A stretch of DNA of 45,664 nt, from NCBI GenBank assembly GCA_947631185.1, contig CANRKJ010000017.1, forward strand, positions 1 to 45,664, in the 5' to 3' direction. Source of the stretch: an uncultured Clostridia bacterium. GTDB taxonomy: Bacteria; Bacillota; Clostridia; TANB77; CAG-508. Numbering within the stretch: the first letter of the stretch is position 1; every line of letters starts with the position of its first letter. Position numbers and translations under genes: made by a program. Under the pieces are notes generated by a model, which made no database searches, was not told the origin of the DNA, and was given only the letters and a program-made list of their open reading frames with translations. This document shows, piece after piece, positions 32,111 to 42,953 of the stretch.

Positions 32111-33313
32111 TTATACTTTTAACGCTCTTTCAATTTTTCCTTTTTTTAATTCATACGAACCACTCAATGATTTAACTTTTTTCAATGACTTCATAGCACC
32201 AAAATCAACTAATTTTGATTTATAATATTTATTTAATATATCATATTTTTTTATATTCTTTATTTCTGAAATTTCTCTTTTTAATATAAGAATTTCTTTT
32301 TCTTGCGAATTTTTAGTTTTATTGTATGCACTCCAAAACTTTTTATATTTTTCTCTTTCTGAAGGCTTGTCCCAATATACTTTAGTTGAAAGTAATTTAA
32401 TATTATAATCTTCTATAAGTTTTATAAGCATTCCATATGCCTCTTCTTTTTTAGAAACATCAGAAGTATTAATAATTAAATTTCTAGCATCTCTTAATAA
32501 TTTATTATAACACTGTTCAGCTGCCACCAAAGGAAGACTATGTGTAAATAAAACCCTACTTAACCCTAATAGAATCATATTTTTTTCTAAAAATTCCTTT
32601 TCATCTAATTTTCCTACTGTAAATTTTTCGAATTCTTCATAATCTTTTGAAATCTTCTCATAATAATCATTATTTTCATCTATTTCCATTTTCAATGGTA
32701 AAACATTTTTTATATAATCTTCTAATGTTGAAAAAATTGTAGTATATAAAGCCACTCCACTTCCATTAGAATTTTCTATGTCTGTAAGTTTTACTGAATA
32801 ATTTTTTATTATCCCTTTATATAATCCATCTACTTTAGCGACATACATTTTTTCAAATTTTTGTTTTACTTTTTCTTTTCCATTCATCTTTAAATTTTCA
32901 TAATCTAATTCTAATAAAAATTTCTGTTTTCTATATTTGTATTCTAAATATTCATTTTCTTTTAGATGGACTATATTATAATAACTAGCTAGTGCACTTT
33001 TTTCAAAATCAGTAGCAATTCCTTTTTTTACTTTTTTATAAACAGAATCCATTATATATTTATCTATTGATTCTAAATATAATGAATAACTTTCTTCAAA
33101 CCTATTTTTTACCTGATTTTTTTTATCTTCATCATAATTATCTGTAAGTGAATTATAATTCTCGTAATTTTTTAACACACCACTTCTTTTCATATTTATT
33201 AAAAGACTGTTAATTCCAACTCTAGTTGGAGTTAATAATTTACTTAATGTACTAGTAATTTTATTAAAAAAAGTTGAGTCTGTTTCAAAAACTTTTAAAC
33301 TTCTTTCTTCCAT
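32111..33313 (-). CDS. Hypothetical helical protein between yqfD and ybeY, 400 aa
   Basis: I do not recognise this protein. It is almost wholly alpha-helical, rich in Lys, Glu, Tyr and Asn, with no signal peptide or membrane segment. The N-terminal LTPTRVGINSLLINMKRSG resembles the C-terminal segment of the coiled-coil protein at 22041-23075. ATG at 33313 is chosen because AAAGGGGG lies 6-7 bases before it. It follows yqfD after 14 bases, so it sits in the spoIIP-yqfC-yqfD transcription unit where other Firmicutes carry phoH. A link to sporulation or membrane shaping is only contextual. Confidence 0.8.
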   Translation of the reverse strand: MEERSLKVFETDSTFFNKITSTLSKLLTPTRVGINSLLINMKRSGVLKNYENYNSLTDNYDEDKKNQVKNRFEESYSLYLESIDKYIMDSVYKKVKKGIATDFEKSALASYYNIVHLKENEYLEYKYRKQKFLLELDYENLKMNGKEKVKQKFEKMYVAKVDGLYKGIIKNYSVKLTDIENSNGSGVALYTTIFSTLEDYIKNVLPLKMEIDENNDYYEKISKDYEEFEKFTVGKLDEKEFLEKNMILLGLSRVLFTHSLPLVAAEQCYNKLLRDARNLIINTSDVSKKEEAYGMLIKLIEDYNIKLLSTKVYWDKPSEREKYKKFWSAYNKTKNSQEKEILILKREISEIKNIKKYDILNKYYKSKLVDFGAMKSLKKVKSLSGSYELKKGKIERALKV

Positions 33314-33327
33314 ATTGTGTCCCCCTT

Positions 33328-34515
33328 TCAAAAAACTAAATCGGTATAAATTCCAACTTTTTCTTCAACTTTACAGTTAACGGTCACTGTTACTTCATTA
33401 TTTTTAGTATCTACATTATAAGAACTTTCTATAAAATTTTCATATTCACCTTTTATACTTTCCAAAATTTCTTTTTCTAATTTAGCTTTTAATTGATTAG
33501 TAATCTCTTCTACTGTATATATCTTATTTTCTATTTGTACTTCTTTATAATTTATTTTTTCAAATTCAATTGGTAAATAATAATTGGAAAATAATCTAAG
33601 CTTTTTCTTCGTCTCTATTGTATCATAATTTTTAAAATTTGAAACCCCTTTATTTAAATTTATTTTAAAATTATTAAAATAAATTTTGTATTGATTGTAT
33701 TCATTTCCTGTATTATTCTTTACTTCTTGATTAATTTTACACGTTTCTGCTTTAGAATATACCACATATGCATAAATATCTGCTCTCGAATTTACATACC
33801 TATTTCCTGTATACTTTCCTTCCATTACTCCTTCTACCAACAACGTTCCCTCTTCTACTTCATCTCCTTCAGATACTCTTGCAGTTCCTGATTGTACATT
33901 AATTTTTGAAATAATTCCTTTTTTATTTGATATAATATTTGACAATTTAGTTTCATCAACAATGTCTGGTTTTTCTTCTGCATCCTTTACTTCTATAATA
34001 AAATTTGTTCCTTTAATTTTCGCTCCCACCCATGAAATATCATCTCTTTCTAAACGTATATTATTTAAAATTTTTTCAATATCAATTTTTGAAATTCTTA
34101 CTCCTGGTTTAATTCCATTATCATTTAATATTTTAATAATTTCAGATTTTTCAATTTTTTCTGTTCCTAAAACATCTATATTCCATACAAACCTAGTAAT
34201 TCCAAAACTAAAAATTAATAGTAATAAAAACATTACATAAAAAATTTTTCTTTTCCTATATCTATGTATTAAAAAAGGTATTCCACCTTTTTTTACTATT
34301 TTTACTTTGCAATTTGTTTTTTTTGCAACTATGCACATATTTTTAAAATCATCTTTGGATACATTTGTTATAATTCTACTTTTACTCATATGTTTTGTAT
34401 CATCTAAAAAAATACCTTTACTTATACACAAATTTATAAATCTTTGAATAAAAAAACCTTCAATTTGTACTTTTACATATCCAAATGCATTTAATGTAAT
34501 TTTTTTTATAAGCAT
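33328..34515 (-). CDS. yqfD: Sporulation protein YqfD
   Basis: A 395-residue YqfD-family protein, a sigma-E-type sporulation membrane protein required for late engulfment or cortex stages in Bacillus. One membrane segment (about residues 90-112) follows a basic stretch (FLIHRYRKRK). After it comes NIDVLGTEKIEKSEI, a POTRA-like/FtsQ-type beta domain, then VSEGDEVEEGTLLVEGVMEG. The length is normal. It starts 10 bases after yqfC. The combination yqfC-yqfD confirms identity. Confidence 0.92.
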   Translation of the reverse strand: MLIKKITLNAFGYVKVQIEGFFIQRFINLCISKGIFLDDTKHMSKSRIITNVSKDDFKNMCIVAKKTNCKVKIVKKGGIPFLIHRYRKRKIFYVMFLLLLIFSFGITRFVWNIDVLGTEKIEKSEIIKILNDNGIKPGVRISKIDIEKILNNIRLERDDISWVGAKIKGTNFIIEVKDAEEKPDIVDETKLSNIISNKKGIISKINVQSGTARVSEGDEVEEGTLLVEGVMEGKYTGNRYVNSRADIYAYVVYSKAETCKINQEVKNNTGNEYNQYKIYFNNFKINLNKGVSNFKNYDTIETKKKLRLFSNYYLPIEFEKINYKEVQIENKIYTVEEITNQLKAKLEKEILESIKGEYENFIESSYNVDTKNNEVTVTVNCKVEEKVGIYTDLVF

Positions 34516-34524
34516 ACTTCCCTC

Positions 34525-34806
34525 TTAACTTTCCAAATTTCTATTTGATTCAAAATCTATATTCTCAATTATTCCAGAAACTAAAATATCATCTTTATTA
34601 ATTTGATTTAATTTTAAATTAAACCCATTTATATTTATATTTCCTATATGAGTTTTTATTCTCACAAAAAAATCCTCATATTCTAAAATTGATTTAAAAT
34701 TTTCAATCATAATCTCATCAAATGCAGTTATCGTTATTTTGGGAACATTACTAACTATTTCTCTTGGAAATTCTAATATTTCACCTAGTTTTTCAATCTT
34801 TCTCAA
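34525..34806 (-). CDS. yqfC: Sporulation protein YqfC
   Basis: A 93-residue YqfC/YabP-family protein with EFPREIVSNVPKITI at residues about 13-27 and NININGFNLKLNQI. These are YqfC-like short beta-rich features, and it pairs genetically with YqfD. The start is TTG with GAGGTGATT 8 bases upstream. Its place between spoIIP and yqfD supports the call. The molecular role in spore formation is not established. Confidence 0.88.
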   Translation of the reverse strand: MRKIEKLGEILEFPREIVSNVPKITITAFDEIMIENFKSILEYEDFFVRIKTHIGNININGFNLKLNQINKDDILVSGIIENIDFESNRNLES

Positions 34807-34863
34807 ATAAAATCACCTCTATATTTATATATGTTTATAAATATTATTTATTACGAAAAAACA

Positions 34864-36012
34864 TTATTTCATAACTTCACTTAGAACTTCTGCTAAATAT
34901 TTCATACTCCCTATACATTCCTCTAGTGTGTTACCTGTAGCACCTACTTCAATTATACAAGCACCATCAGATAAATTTTGATTATATCTAGAATTTCTCA
35001 CTATTATTGGTCTAAATAATCCAGGAAACAATTCATTAGCCTTTTGTTGAATTTTAATTGCATATTTTAAATTATTTTTCCAATTTGGATGTTCTAATCC
35101 TCCTCCATCTGTTCCTATAACAAACATTATTTGTGCAACTCTTTCTTCTCCAATTTTAACAGCAGGGCCATATGAGCTTTGACTTCCTACAGCATCTCTG
35201 TGCAAATCAATTATAGTTTGAATTCCTGGATTTTTTTCCAGTATTCCTTTTACAGTTAATAAAGATCTGGTATATGATCCTGTATAAGCTGGATAATCGT
35301 GATATGTTGTATCATGTATCACATTAAAATTTTTATTTATTAAATTTTTTGTTAGTTCATCACCTACTTTTGATACAGTATAATTTAAATCTGTAGTTCT
35401 AAAATTTCCAGATTCTATATATGAATTTTCTTTTGTTTGAGTATAACTTTCACATGTATGTGTATGAAAAATTAAAATATCCTTTTTATTTGAAAATTCA
35501 ATATCTGGTTTTAAAATATCTTCAGATAATGTATAATTTGATTCATTTTTTATTTTAACTCCATTATATTCTGCATTATAAGTTTCTTTTAAGTTTTTTT
35601 CACTAATCACTTCTGTTTTTAAATTATTAAAATCAATCTGATTATTTACAATATTTGTATTATTTTCTACAGCTTGTTCACTATCATTATTTTCTTTACT
35701 TATATTATTATCATCTTTATCTACTTCCTCAGTAATATTTTCTACCTTATTATCAACATCAAAATTGCTTGACACTGTTATTAATTCACTCTTCAAAATT
35801 TTTTGAAATCCTTTTTTAAAATCAATATTTTTATAATTTGATATAGATATTTCACTACTAATTATTTTTGAATATTCAATATTAATTAAATTAAATACTT
35901 TTCCAAATAGATTTGTACAATATTTTATAACAAAAAATCCAATAAAAATTATTAAACAAAATATTGAAATACGTTTTAAACACTTTCTTAAATTAACTGT
36001 AATATTAAACAT
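34864..36012 (-). CDS. spoIIP: Sporulation cell-wall hydrolase SpoIIP
   Basis: A 382-residue membrane-anchored amidase/endopeptidase that acts with SpoIID and SpoIIM in engulfment, degrading septal peptidoglycan. An N-terminal membrane segment (about residues 18-38) is followed by an acidic, Asn-rich linker and then the catalytic domain. The catalytic domain has ILIFHTHTCESYTQ, IQTIIDLHRDAVGS and SDGACIIEVGATGNTLEE. ATG at 36012 is chosen, with GTGAGG 6 bases upstream. It opens the run spoIIP-yqfC-yqfD. Confidence 0.94.
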   Translation of the reverse strand: MFNITVNLRKCLKRISIFCLIIFIGFFVIKYCTNLFGKVFNLINIEYSKIISSEISISNYKNIDFKKGFQKILKSELITVSSNFDVDNKVENITEEVDKDDNNISKENNDSEQAVENNTNIVNNQIDFNNLKTEVISEKNLKETYNAEYNGVKIKNESNYTLSEDILKPDIEFSNKKDILIFHTHTCESYTQTKENSYIESGNFRTTDLNYTVSKVGDELTKNLINKNFNVIHDTTYHDYPAYTGSYTRSLLTVKGILEKNPGIQTIIDLHRDAVGSQSSYGPAVKIGEERVAQIMFVIGTDGGGLEHPNWKNNLKYAIKIQQKANELFPGLFRPIIVRNSRYNQNLSDGACIIEVGATGNTLEECIGSMKYLAEVLSEVMK

Positions 36013-36069
36013 AAAAAACCTCACTAATACATTATATTAATGAGATTATCTATTATTACAAATTCTTAA

Positions 36070-36114
36070 TATAAACACAAATTGAAAGTAATAGAACTTT
36101 CCTATTATATAAAA
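36070..36114. repeat. Dispersed AT-rich palindrome, one-armed copy h
   Basis: The right arm CTTTCCTATTATATAA is perfect. The left side (TATAAACACAAATTGAAAG) has decayed. It abuts the dnaJ terminator T-tract on the minus strand, like the other copies. Confidence 0.6.
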
Positions 36115-36145
36115 AAGCCATATTGGGTTATCCAACTGGCTTTTT
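36111..36145 (-). terminator. Intrinsic terminator of the hrcA-grpE-dnaK-dnaJ operon
   Basis: On the minus strand AAAAAGCCA / TGGCTTTTT, with an inner TTGG / CCAA continuation, forms a strong stem ending in TTTTTT. It overlaps the dnaJ stop. Confidence 0.9.
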
Positions 36146-37286
36146 ATCCAAATATTCCACGTTTTTTTATTGGGGGTTGTTCATTCATTGTTTTTGCTAG
36201 TTCTACTAACAATCTTCTCTGCTCTGTAGTTAATTTCTTTGGAACTTGAACAACTACAGTAAATACAAAATCACCTCTCCAATTAGCATTTAATGCCTTA
36301 AATCCTTTATTTTTTATTGAAAATCTTGTACCAGTAGCTGTACCCTCTGGTATTCTATATTTTTCTTTTGAACCATCTACCATTGGTACTTCTATTTCTG
36401 TTCCAAGTGTTGCTCCTGTAAAAGTAATTGGTATTTCACATAATACATGTTCTGCTTTTCTAGTATATATGCTGTGTTTCTTGATATGTATAACTATATA
36501 CAAATCTCCATTAGGTCCAGAATTAATTCCTGGTTCACCCTCACCTTTTAATACAATAGTTTGACCTTCATCAATTCCTTCTGGTATTTTAACTTTAATT
36601 CTAGCTGATTTTCTAATTGTTCCTTTTCCTTTACAATCTACACAATGTTCCCTTATTATCTTTCCAGTTCCTCCACATGTAGTACAAGTTCTTTGAGTAG
36701 TCATTTGACCAAAAGGAGTAGAAATAGATTGATTAATTTTACCTGTTCCTCTACATGTAGTACAAGTTTCAGGAGATGTACCTGGCTTTGCTCCTGTTCC
36801 CCCACATGATTTACACTTTTCATTCCTTGTTATTGTTATTTCTTTTTCAACTCCTAAATATGATTCTTCAAATGTGATTTCTATATTTAATTTTAAATCA
36901 GCACCCTTCCTTGGGCCATTTGAATTTCTTCTTCTATTAGAACTTCCACCAAAAAATGAAGAAAATATATCTCCAAGATCGCCAAAATCTCCAAATCCGT
37001 CAAATCCAGAATATGAAGAATAAAATCCTCCTCCTGGTTGTCCTCCACTTCCAAAATTAGGTCCATCAAACCCAAATTGATCATACATTTGGCGTTTTTG
37101 TTTATCTGATAAAATTTCATATGCTTCATTTACTTCTTTGAATTTTTTTTCAGCTTCTTCTTTATTATCTGGATTTGCATCAGGATGATATTTTTTTGCT
37201 AATCTTCTATAAGCCTTTTTTAATTCTTCATCTGTTGCATTTTTTTGCACACCTAGAACTTCATAATAGTCTCTTTTCTGTGCCAT
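36144..37286 (-). CDS. dnaJ: Co-chaperone DnaJ
   Basis: A 380-residue type I Hsp40 that delivers clients to DnaK and stimulates its ATPase. The J domain at residues 4-68 has the YHPDANPD (HPD) loop, and a Gly/Phe-rich region follows ([19 protein letters not shown]). Four CxxCxGxG zinc motifs run from about residue 150 ([32 protein letters not shown]). The C-terminal substrate-binding halves are intact. It is separated from dnaK by an unusual GC-rich double hairpin. Confidence 0.97.
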   Translation of the reverse strand: MAQKRDYYEVLGVQKNATDEELKKAYRRLAKKYHPDANPDNKEEAEKKFKEVNEAYEILSDKQKRQMYDQFGFDGPNFGSGGQPGGGFYSSYSGFDGFGDFGDLGDIFSSFFGGSSNRRRNSNGPRKGADLKLNIEITFEESYLGVEKEITITRNEKCKSCGGTGAKPGTSPETCTTCRGTGKINQSISTPFGQMTTQRTCTTCGGTGKIIREHCVDCKGKGTIRKSARIKVKIPEGIDEGQTIVLKGEGEPGINSGPNGDLYIVIHIKKHSIYTRKAEHVLCEIPITFTGATLGTEIEVPMVDGSKEKYRIPEGTATGTRFSIKNKGFKALNANWRGDFVFTVVVQVPKKLTTEQRRLLVELAKTMNEQPPIKKRGIFG

Positions 37287-37338
37287 ATTATCCTCCTTAT
37301 TTTAATTACTTTTATAAATAAAGTGTGTAATATATATG

Positions 37339-37409
37339 TCCCTACAGTTTGCCAAGCGATTAAATATATAATCGCTTGGCAAGCTGTAGGGGCGACAATT
37401 CGTGTCGCC
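37339..37409. repeat. GC-rich double hairpin between dnaK and dnaJ
   Basis: Hairpin one (37340-37361 with 37370-37391) has 22-bp arms with one G-T mismatch, from CCCTACAGTTTGCC to GGCAAGCTGTAGGG, and an 8-base AT loop. Hairpin two is GGCGACA-ATTCG-TGTCGCC (391-409 of the same kilobase). Composition is far above the local GC. The GTAGGGGCGA... core resembles short palindromic elements dispersed in Clostridia genomes. Confidence 0.85.
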
Positions 37410-37427
37410 TTTCCTACAAATTATTTT

Positions 37428-39305
<1,878 letters not shown>

Positions 39306-39360
39306 TTATCTCTATTCTTTATTTTCTTTTGTTAATATATATAAAAATTAAAAACATAAA

Positions 39361-39885
39361 TTAATTTGCTACAATAACCATTGAATGTCTAATAACTTTA
39401 TTTCCTATTTTGTAGCCTTTTCTATATTCTTGAACAATTTCTTGTTCACCTTTATTAGGATCCTCAATATGACTTACAGCTTCATGAAGTTCTGGATCAA
39501 ATTTCTCTCCTATTGATTTTATTTCTTGCATTCCAAATTTATCTAATACATCTGATAATTGTTTTACAACCATTTTAACACCATCTTGATAATTAGTATC
39601 TTCTGTTTTAGCCTCTGCAGCCTTTTCTAAATTATCCATAACTGGTAAAATAGAACTTACAACATCACCTGTAATTACTCCATATAGATTTTCTCTTTCT
39701 TTTTGACTTCTTTTTTTAAAATTTTCAAATTCTGCAAAAAGACGTTTATATCTATCATTTAATTCATCATATTCAGATGCAATATCAGAAATAACTTCTG
39801 ATTTATCTTCTACTTTTTTTTCAGTTTTTTCAGTATTTTGTGTTTCTTCTTTTACTACTTCTTCATCTAATTTTTCATCATCCAT
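39361..39885 (-). CDS. grpE: Nucleotide exchange factor GrpE
   Basis: A 174-residue GrpE that exchanges ADP for ATP on DnaK. An acidic N-terminus (about residues 1-35) is followed by the long dimerisation helix (ELNDRYKRLFAEFENFKKRS). The C-terminal beta domain contains FDPELHEAVSHIED and VQEYRKGYKIGNKVIRHSMV. The length is normal. It lies 17 bases after hrcA. Confidence 0.96.
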   Translation of the reverse strand: MDDEKLDEEVVKEETQNTEKTEKKVEDKSEVISDIASEYDELNDRYKRLFAEFENFKKRSQKERENLYGVITGDVVSSILPVMDNLEKAAEAKTEDTNYQDGVKMVVKQLSDVLDKFGMQEIKSIGEKFDPELHEAVSHIEDPNKGEQEIVQEYRKGYKIGNKVIRHSMVIVAN

Positions 39886-39902
39886 ATATAAATTGCCTCC
39901 TA

Positions 39903-40928
39903 TTAAAATTTACCCTTTTTATAATCATCATTTAATTTTTTACTTATATATTTCATTACAGAAATTACTTTTGAATAATCCATTCTAGTAGGACCTATAA
40001 TACCTATAGTTCCTATATCTTTACCTTTTAACAAATGATTAAAAATAATAATACTGAAATTCTTAAGCTCTTCGTGCTCAGACTCATTTCCAATATAAAC
40101 ATTTATATCTTCAGCTAGTCCATTATTTAAAACATCTGCCACTAAATCTTTAGCATCTAAAACATTTAAGAATTCTTTAGCAATATCAACTTTTTTAAAT
40201 TCTGGCATATCTACAACTTTATTTGTGCCTTCAAGATACAACTTTTTAGAATCATCCAAGATTTTATTTATTTCTTCTATAATTTTTTTAATTAGATTTA
40301 TTCCAGTTCTCATCTCTGAAAAAATAAATTCTTCTATTGGACCTTCAAGTTTTTCTAATGGCTTTCCCACTAATTTATTTCTAAATATGTATGTTAAATC
40401 ATCAATTTGATCTTGATCAATGTCTTCATCAAATTTTATAATTGACTCTCTAACAATTCCTGACTCAGTTAGAATTATTGCCATTAACATTCTATTTCCA
40501 AGTAATACAAATTTTATATCTGCTATAGTGTGTTTGTTTACATCAGGTCCTATAGCTATTGTGGTGTAATGAGTTATTTCTGATAATGTAGTAGTAGTTA
40601 TTTTTGTAAGCTCTTCTAAATTATTAATTTTGGTTTCTAATTTAGATTTTATAAATTCAATCTCAGCACGACTGATTGCATCATCCCTTATTAACTCATC
40701 AACATAATATCTATATCCTATTTGAGAAGGTATTCTTCCAGCAGATGTATGAGGTTTTTCTAAAAAACCTATTTTTTCTAATTCTGCCATTTCATTTCTT
40801 ATTGTGGCACTACTACAATTTATATCTGAATTTTTTACCAAACTTCCAGAACTAACTGGTGATGCTGTTTCAATATATTCTTCTATTATTGCTTGTAGTA
40901 TTTTTTTCTTTCTATCATCTAACTCCAT
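39903..40928 (-). CDS. hrcA: Heat-inducible transcription repressor HrcA
   Basis: A 341-residue repressor of class I heat-shock genes acting at CIRCE. The N-terminal winged helix has KKILQAIIEEYIETASPVSS, SSATIRNEMAELEKIGFL and the HTSAGRIPSQIGYRYYVDEL signature. GAF-like and dimerisation parts follow (NVYIGNESEHEEL near residue 270, GTIGIIGPTRMDYSKVI near residue 310). It is the first gene of hrcA-grpE-dnaK-dnaJ, with AAAGGAG 7 bases upstream and a CIRCE just ahead, so it controls itself. Confidence 0.97.
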   Translation of the reverse strand: MELDDRKKKILQAIIEEYIETASPVSSGSLVKNSDINCSSATIRNEMAELEKIGFLEKPHTSAGRIPSQIGYRYYVDELIRDDAISRAEIEFIKSKLETKINNLEELTKITTTTLSEITHYTTIAIGPDVNKHTIADIKFVLLGNRMLMAIILTESGIVRESIIKFDEDIDQDQIDDLTYIFRNKLVGKPLEKLEGPIEEFIFSEMRTGINLIKKIIEEINKILDDSKKLYLEGTNKVVDMPEFKKVDIAKEFLNVLDAKDLVADVLNNGLAEDINVYIGNESEHEELKNFSIIIFNHLLKGKDIGTIGIIGPTRMDYSKVISVMKYISKKLNDDYKKGKF

Positions 40929-40940
40929 AATTTTGCTCCT

Positions 40941-40967
40941 TTAGCAAACTTATTGTTTGACTGCTAA
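40941..40967. promoter_or_regulatory. CIRCE operator
   Basis: TTAGCAAAC-N9-GACTGCTAA matches the canonical TTAGCACTC-N9-GAGTGCTAA with three differences and has the exact 9-base spacer. It lies between the promoter and the hrcA ribosome site. Confidence 0.9.
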
Positions 40968-40968
40968 T

Positions 40969-40997
40969 ATATTATAACTTATTTTAACAAATGTCAA
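40969..40997 (-). promoter_or_regulatory. Promoter of the hrcA operon
   Basis: A perfect TTGACA at 40992-40997 is followed by TAATAT at a 17-base spacing (or TATAAT at 15), immediately upstream of the CIRCE. Confidence 0.8.
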
Positions 40998-41017
40998 GTA
41001 TTTTATTCAATTATTTT

Positions 41018-41052
41018 ATAAAAAAAAGAACCTATGAATTATAGGTTCTTTT
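41018..41052 (-). terminator. Intrinsic terminator of the rplL transcript
   Basis: On the minus strand the 12-bp stem AAAAGAACCTAT / ATAGGTTCTTTT has a 5-base loop and is followed by a run of Ts, just after the rplL stop. Confidence 0.92.
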
Positions 41053-41068
41053 CAAACAGTTATTTTTT

Positions 41069-41440
41069 TTATTGTAATTCAACAACTGCTCCAACTTCTG
41101 CAAATTTTGCTTTTAAATCTTCAGCTTCTTCTTTTGATACATTTTCTTTTATTGTTTTAGGAGCACCATCAACTAAATCTTTAGCTTCTTTTAATCCTAA
41201 TCCAGTAGCATCTCTAACTACTTTGATAACTTTTATTTTTTGATCTCCAGCTTCTTTTAATACAACATTAAATGATGTTTTTTCTTCTGCAGCTTCTCCT
41301 GCTACAGCTCCTCCTGCAGGTGCTGCTACAGCTGCTGCAGTTACTCCATATTTTTCTTCTATTCCTTTTACTAATTCTGATAATTCAACAACTGTTAAAC
41401 TATCTATTTCTTCTAATAATTTATCTGTTTTTTCACTCAT
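41069..41440 (-). CDS. rplL: Ribosomal protein L7/L12
   Basis: A 123-residue stalk protein that recruits translation GTPases. The N-terminal dimerisation part ([20 protein letters not shown]), an Ala-rich hinge ([20 protein letters not shown]) and the C-terminal domain ([37 protein letters not shown]) are all present. It lies downstream of rplJ. A strong terminator follows, and rpoB is not adjacent. Confidence 0.98.
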   Translation of the reverse strand: MSEKTDKLLEEIDSLTVVELSELVKGIEEKYGVTAAAVAAPAGGAVAGEAAEEKTSFNVVLKEAGDQKIKVIKVVRDATGLGLKEAKDLVDGAPKTIKENVSKEEAEDLKAKFAEVGAVVELQ

Positions 41441-41512
41441 TTTAAAAATCCTCCATTTTAATATTATTTTATACTTTGATTATTTAAGTAAATCACTCTA
41501 ATTTTTAATTTA

Positions 41513-42016
41513 TTAAGCTTCAGCTTCTTTTTTTTCACGAACAGCATCTAATGTTGCTGCAAGTTTTGAAACATTAGCAAGCAAGCATCCAGCAAGTTTT
41601 GCAATAAGTTCTTCTCTTGATGGTAATTTTGCTAATACAGTTAACTCTTCAGCAGAAGATACTTTACCATCTAAAACACCAGATTTGATTTTATAAAAAT
41701 CATTATCTTTTGCATAATTATATATAATTTTTAATGTTGGTAAATATTCTTCTTTTCCAATTATTATAGCAATTGGTCCTGTTAAAGAATCATTTAGTTC
41801 AGTAATTCCACATGCTTCTAATGCTCTTCTAGTTATATTATTTTTTATAACTAAATACTCTCCATCAACAGCTCTTATTTTTTTTCTTAATTCAGTAACA
41901 TCTGCAACATTAATTCCTCTGTATTCTGTAAACATTACTAAACTAGCATTTTTGATTTTTTCTGCTAATTTTTTAACTTCTTCTTCTTTTTGTTTAATTA
42001 TAGTTTCGCTAGCCAA
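41513..42016 (-). CDS. rplJ: Ribosomal protein L10
   Basis: A 167-residue base of the L12 stalk. The N-terminal KIKNASLVMFTEYRGINVAD and KNNITRRALEA segments bind 23S rRNA. The C-terminal helix (AKLAGCLLANVSKLAATLDA) anchors L12 dimers. The start is TTG with GGAGGTG upstream. It is preceded by an L10 leader RNA, through which L10 and L12 usually repress their own synthesis. Confidence 0.97.
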   Translation of the reverse strand: MASETIIKQKEEEVKKLAEKIKNASLVMFTEYRGINVADVTELRKKIRAVDGEYLVIKNNITRRALEACGITELNDSLTGPIAIIIGKEEYLPTLKIIYNYAKDNDFYKIKSGVLDGKVSSAEELTVLAKLPSREELIAKLAGCLLANVSKLAATLDAVREKKEAEA

Positions 42017-42113
42017 TTAATTCACCTCCAATATTTATATTAATTATTAAATTTCAGTTTCAATTGGTCTGTTATATTCTAAAAAATATTATAAATTTCC
42101 CAAGAATATAACA

Positions 42114-42210
42114 AACCTCTTTTTTTACCCATTTCAAGATAAATAAAGAGGTTTTTTCCGCTCCTATTTACCTCGGTAGGACTTACAATCTGCCTACTGT
42201 CTTAGGTTAA
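42114..42210 (-). ncRNA. L10 leader with attenuator-like hairpin
   Basis: The minus-strand RNA contains AACCTAAGACAGTAGGCAG and CCTACCGAGGT, the conserved core pairing of the Firmicutes L10 leader. A hairpin CCTCTTT / AAAGAGG (42116-42151) follows. The tract after the hairpin on the minus strand (TTTGTTATATTC) is a weak U-tract; the opposite strand has a better one. L10(L12) binding is the expected regulator of rplJ-rplL. Confidence 0.88.
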
Positions 42211-42217
42211 TTTATAT

Positions 42218-42901
42218 TTATTTTTGATTGATGTAAACACTAGGTCCCATTGTAGTTGCTACTGCAACACTTTTTATATATTGACCTTTTGCTGCAGATG
42301 GCTTAGCTTTAATTATAGCATCTATTAAAGCTTGATAATTTTCTAATAATTTTTCAGCACCAAAAGATACTTTACCCATTCCTAAGTGAATAATATTAGT
42401 TTTATCTAATCTATATTCTACTTTACCTGATTTGATTTCTGATATTGCTTTTGTTACATCCATTGTAACTGTTCCTGATTTAGGATTTGGCATTAATCCT
42501 TTTGGTCCTAAAACTTTACCTAATCTACCAATAACTCCCATCATATCAGGTGTTGCAACTATAACATCATATTCAAACCAATTCTCTTTCTCTATTTTTG
42601 GAACTAATTCTTCAGCTCCTACAAAATCTGCTCCAGCAGCTTCAGCTTCCTTAGCTTTATCTCCTTTTGCAAATACCAATACTCTTAATGATTTACCTGT
42701 ACCATTAGGTAATACAACAGTACCTCTAACTTGTTGATCTGCATGTTTAGAATCAACTCCTAATTTAACATGTAATTCGACTGTTTCATCAAATTTTGTT
42801 TTTGGCATTTTCTCTATTAAATCAAATGCTTCTTTAGCATCATATAATTTTGATGAATCAACTAATTTTGATGCTTCTAAATATCTTTTTCCTTTTTTCA
42901 T
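42218..42901 (-). CDS. rplA: Ribosomal protein L1
   Basis: A 227-residue protein of the mobile L1 stalk. Family features are [39 protein letters not shown] and [20 protein letters not shown], with the C-terminal [16 protein letters not shown]. It is complete. It lies 52 bases after rplK; the L10 leader follows it. Confidence 0.98.
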   Translation of the reverse strand: MKKGKRYLEASKLVDSSKLYDAKEAFDLIEKMPKTKFDETVELHVKLGVDSKHADQQVRGTVVLPNGTGKSLRVLVFAKGDKAKEAEAAGADFVGAEELVPKIEKENWFEYDVIVATPDMMGVIGRLGKVLGPKGLMPNPKSGTVTMDVTKAISEIKSGKVEYRLDKTNIIHLGMGKVSFGAEKLLENYQALIDAIIKAKPSAAKGQYIKSVAVATTMGPSVYINQK

Positions 42902-42953
42902 TTTTTACCTCCCTTGGTATTAACGAATAAACTTTATTTATTCTCCCAATTTT

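Noticed and set aside
33313-33331. TTG start giving a 406-residue form of the helical protein
   Set aside because: The extra residues (MKGGHN) are the translated ribosome site; the ATG at 33313 has ideal spacing.
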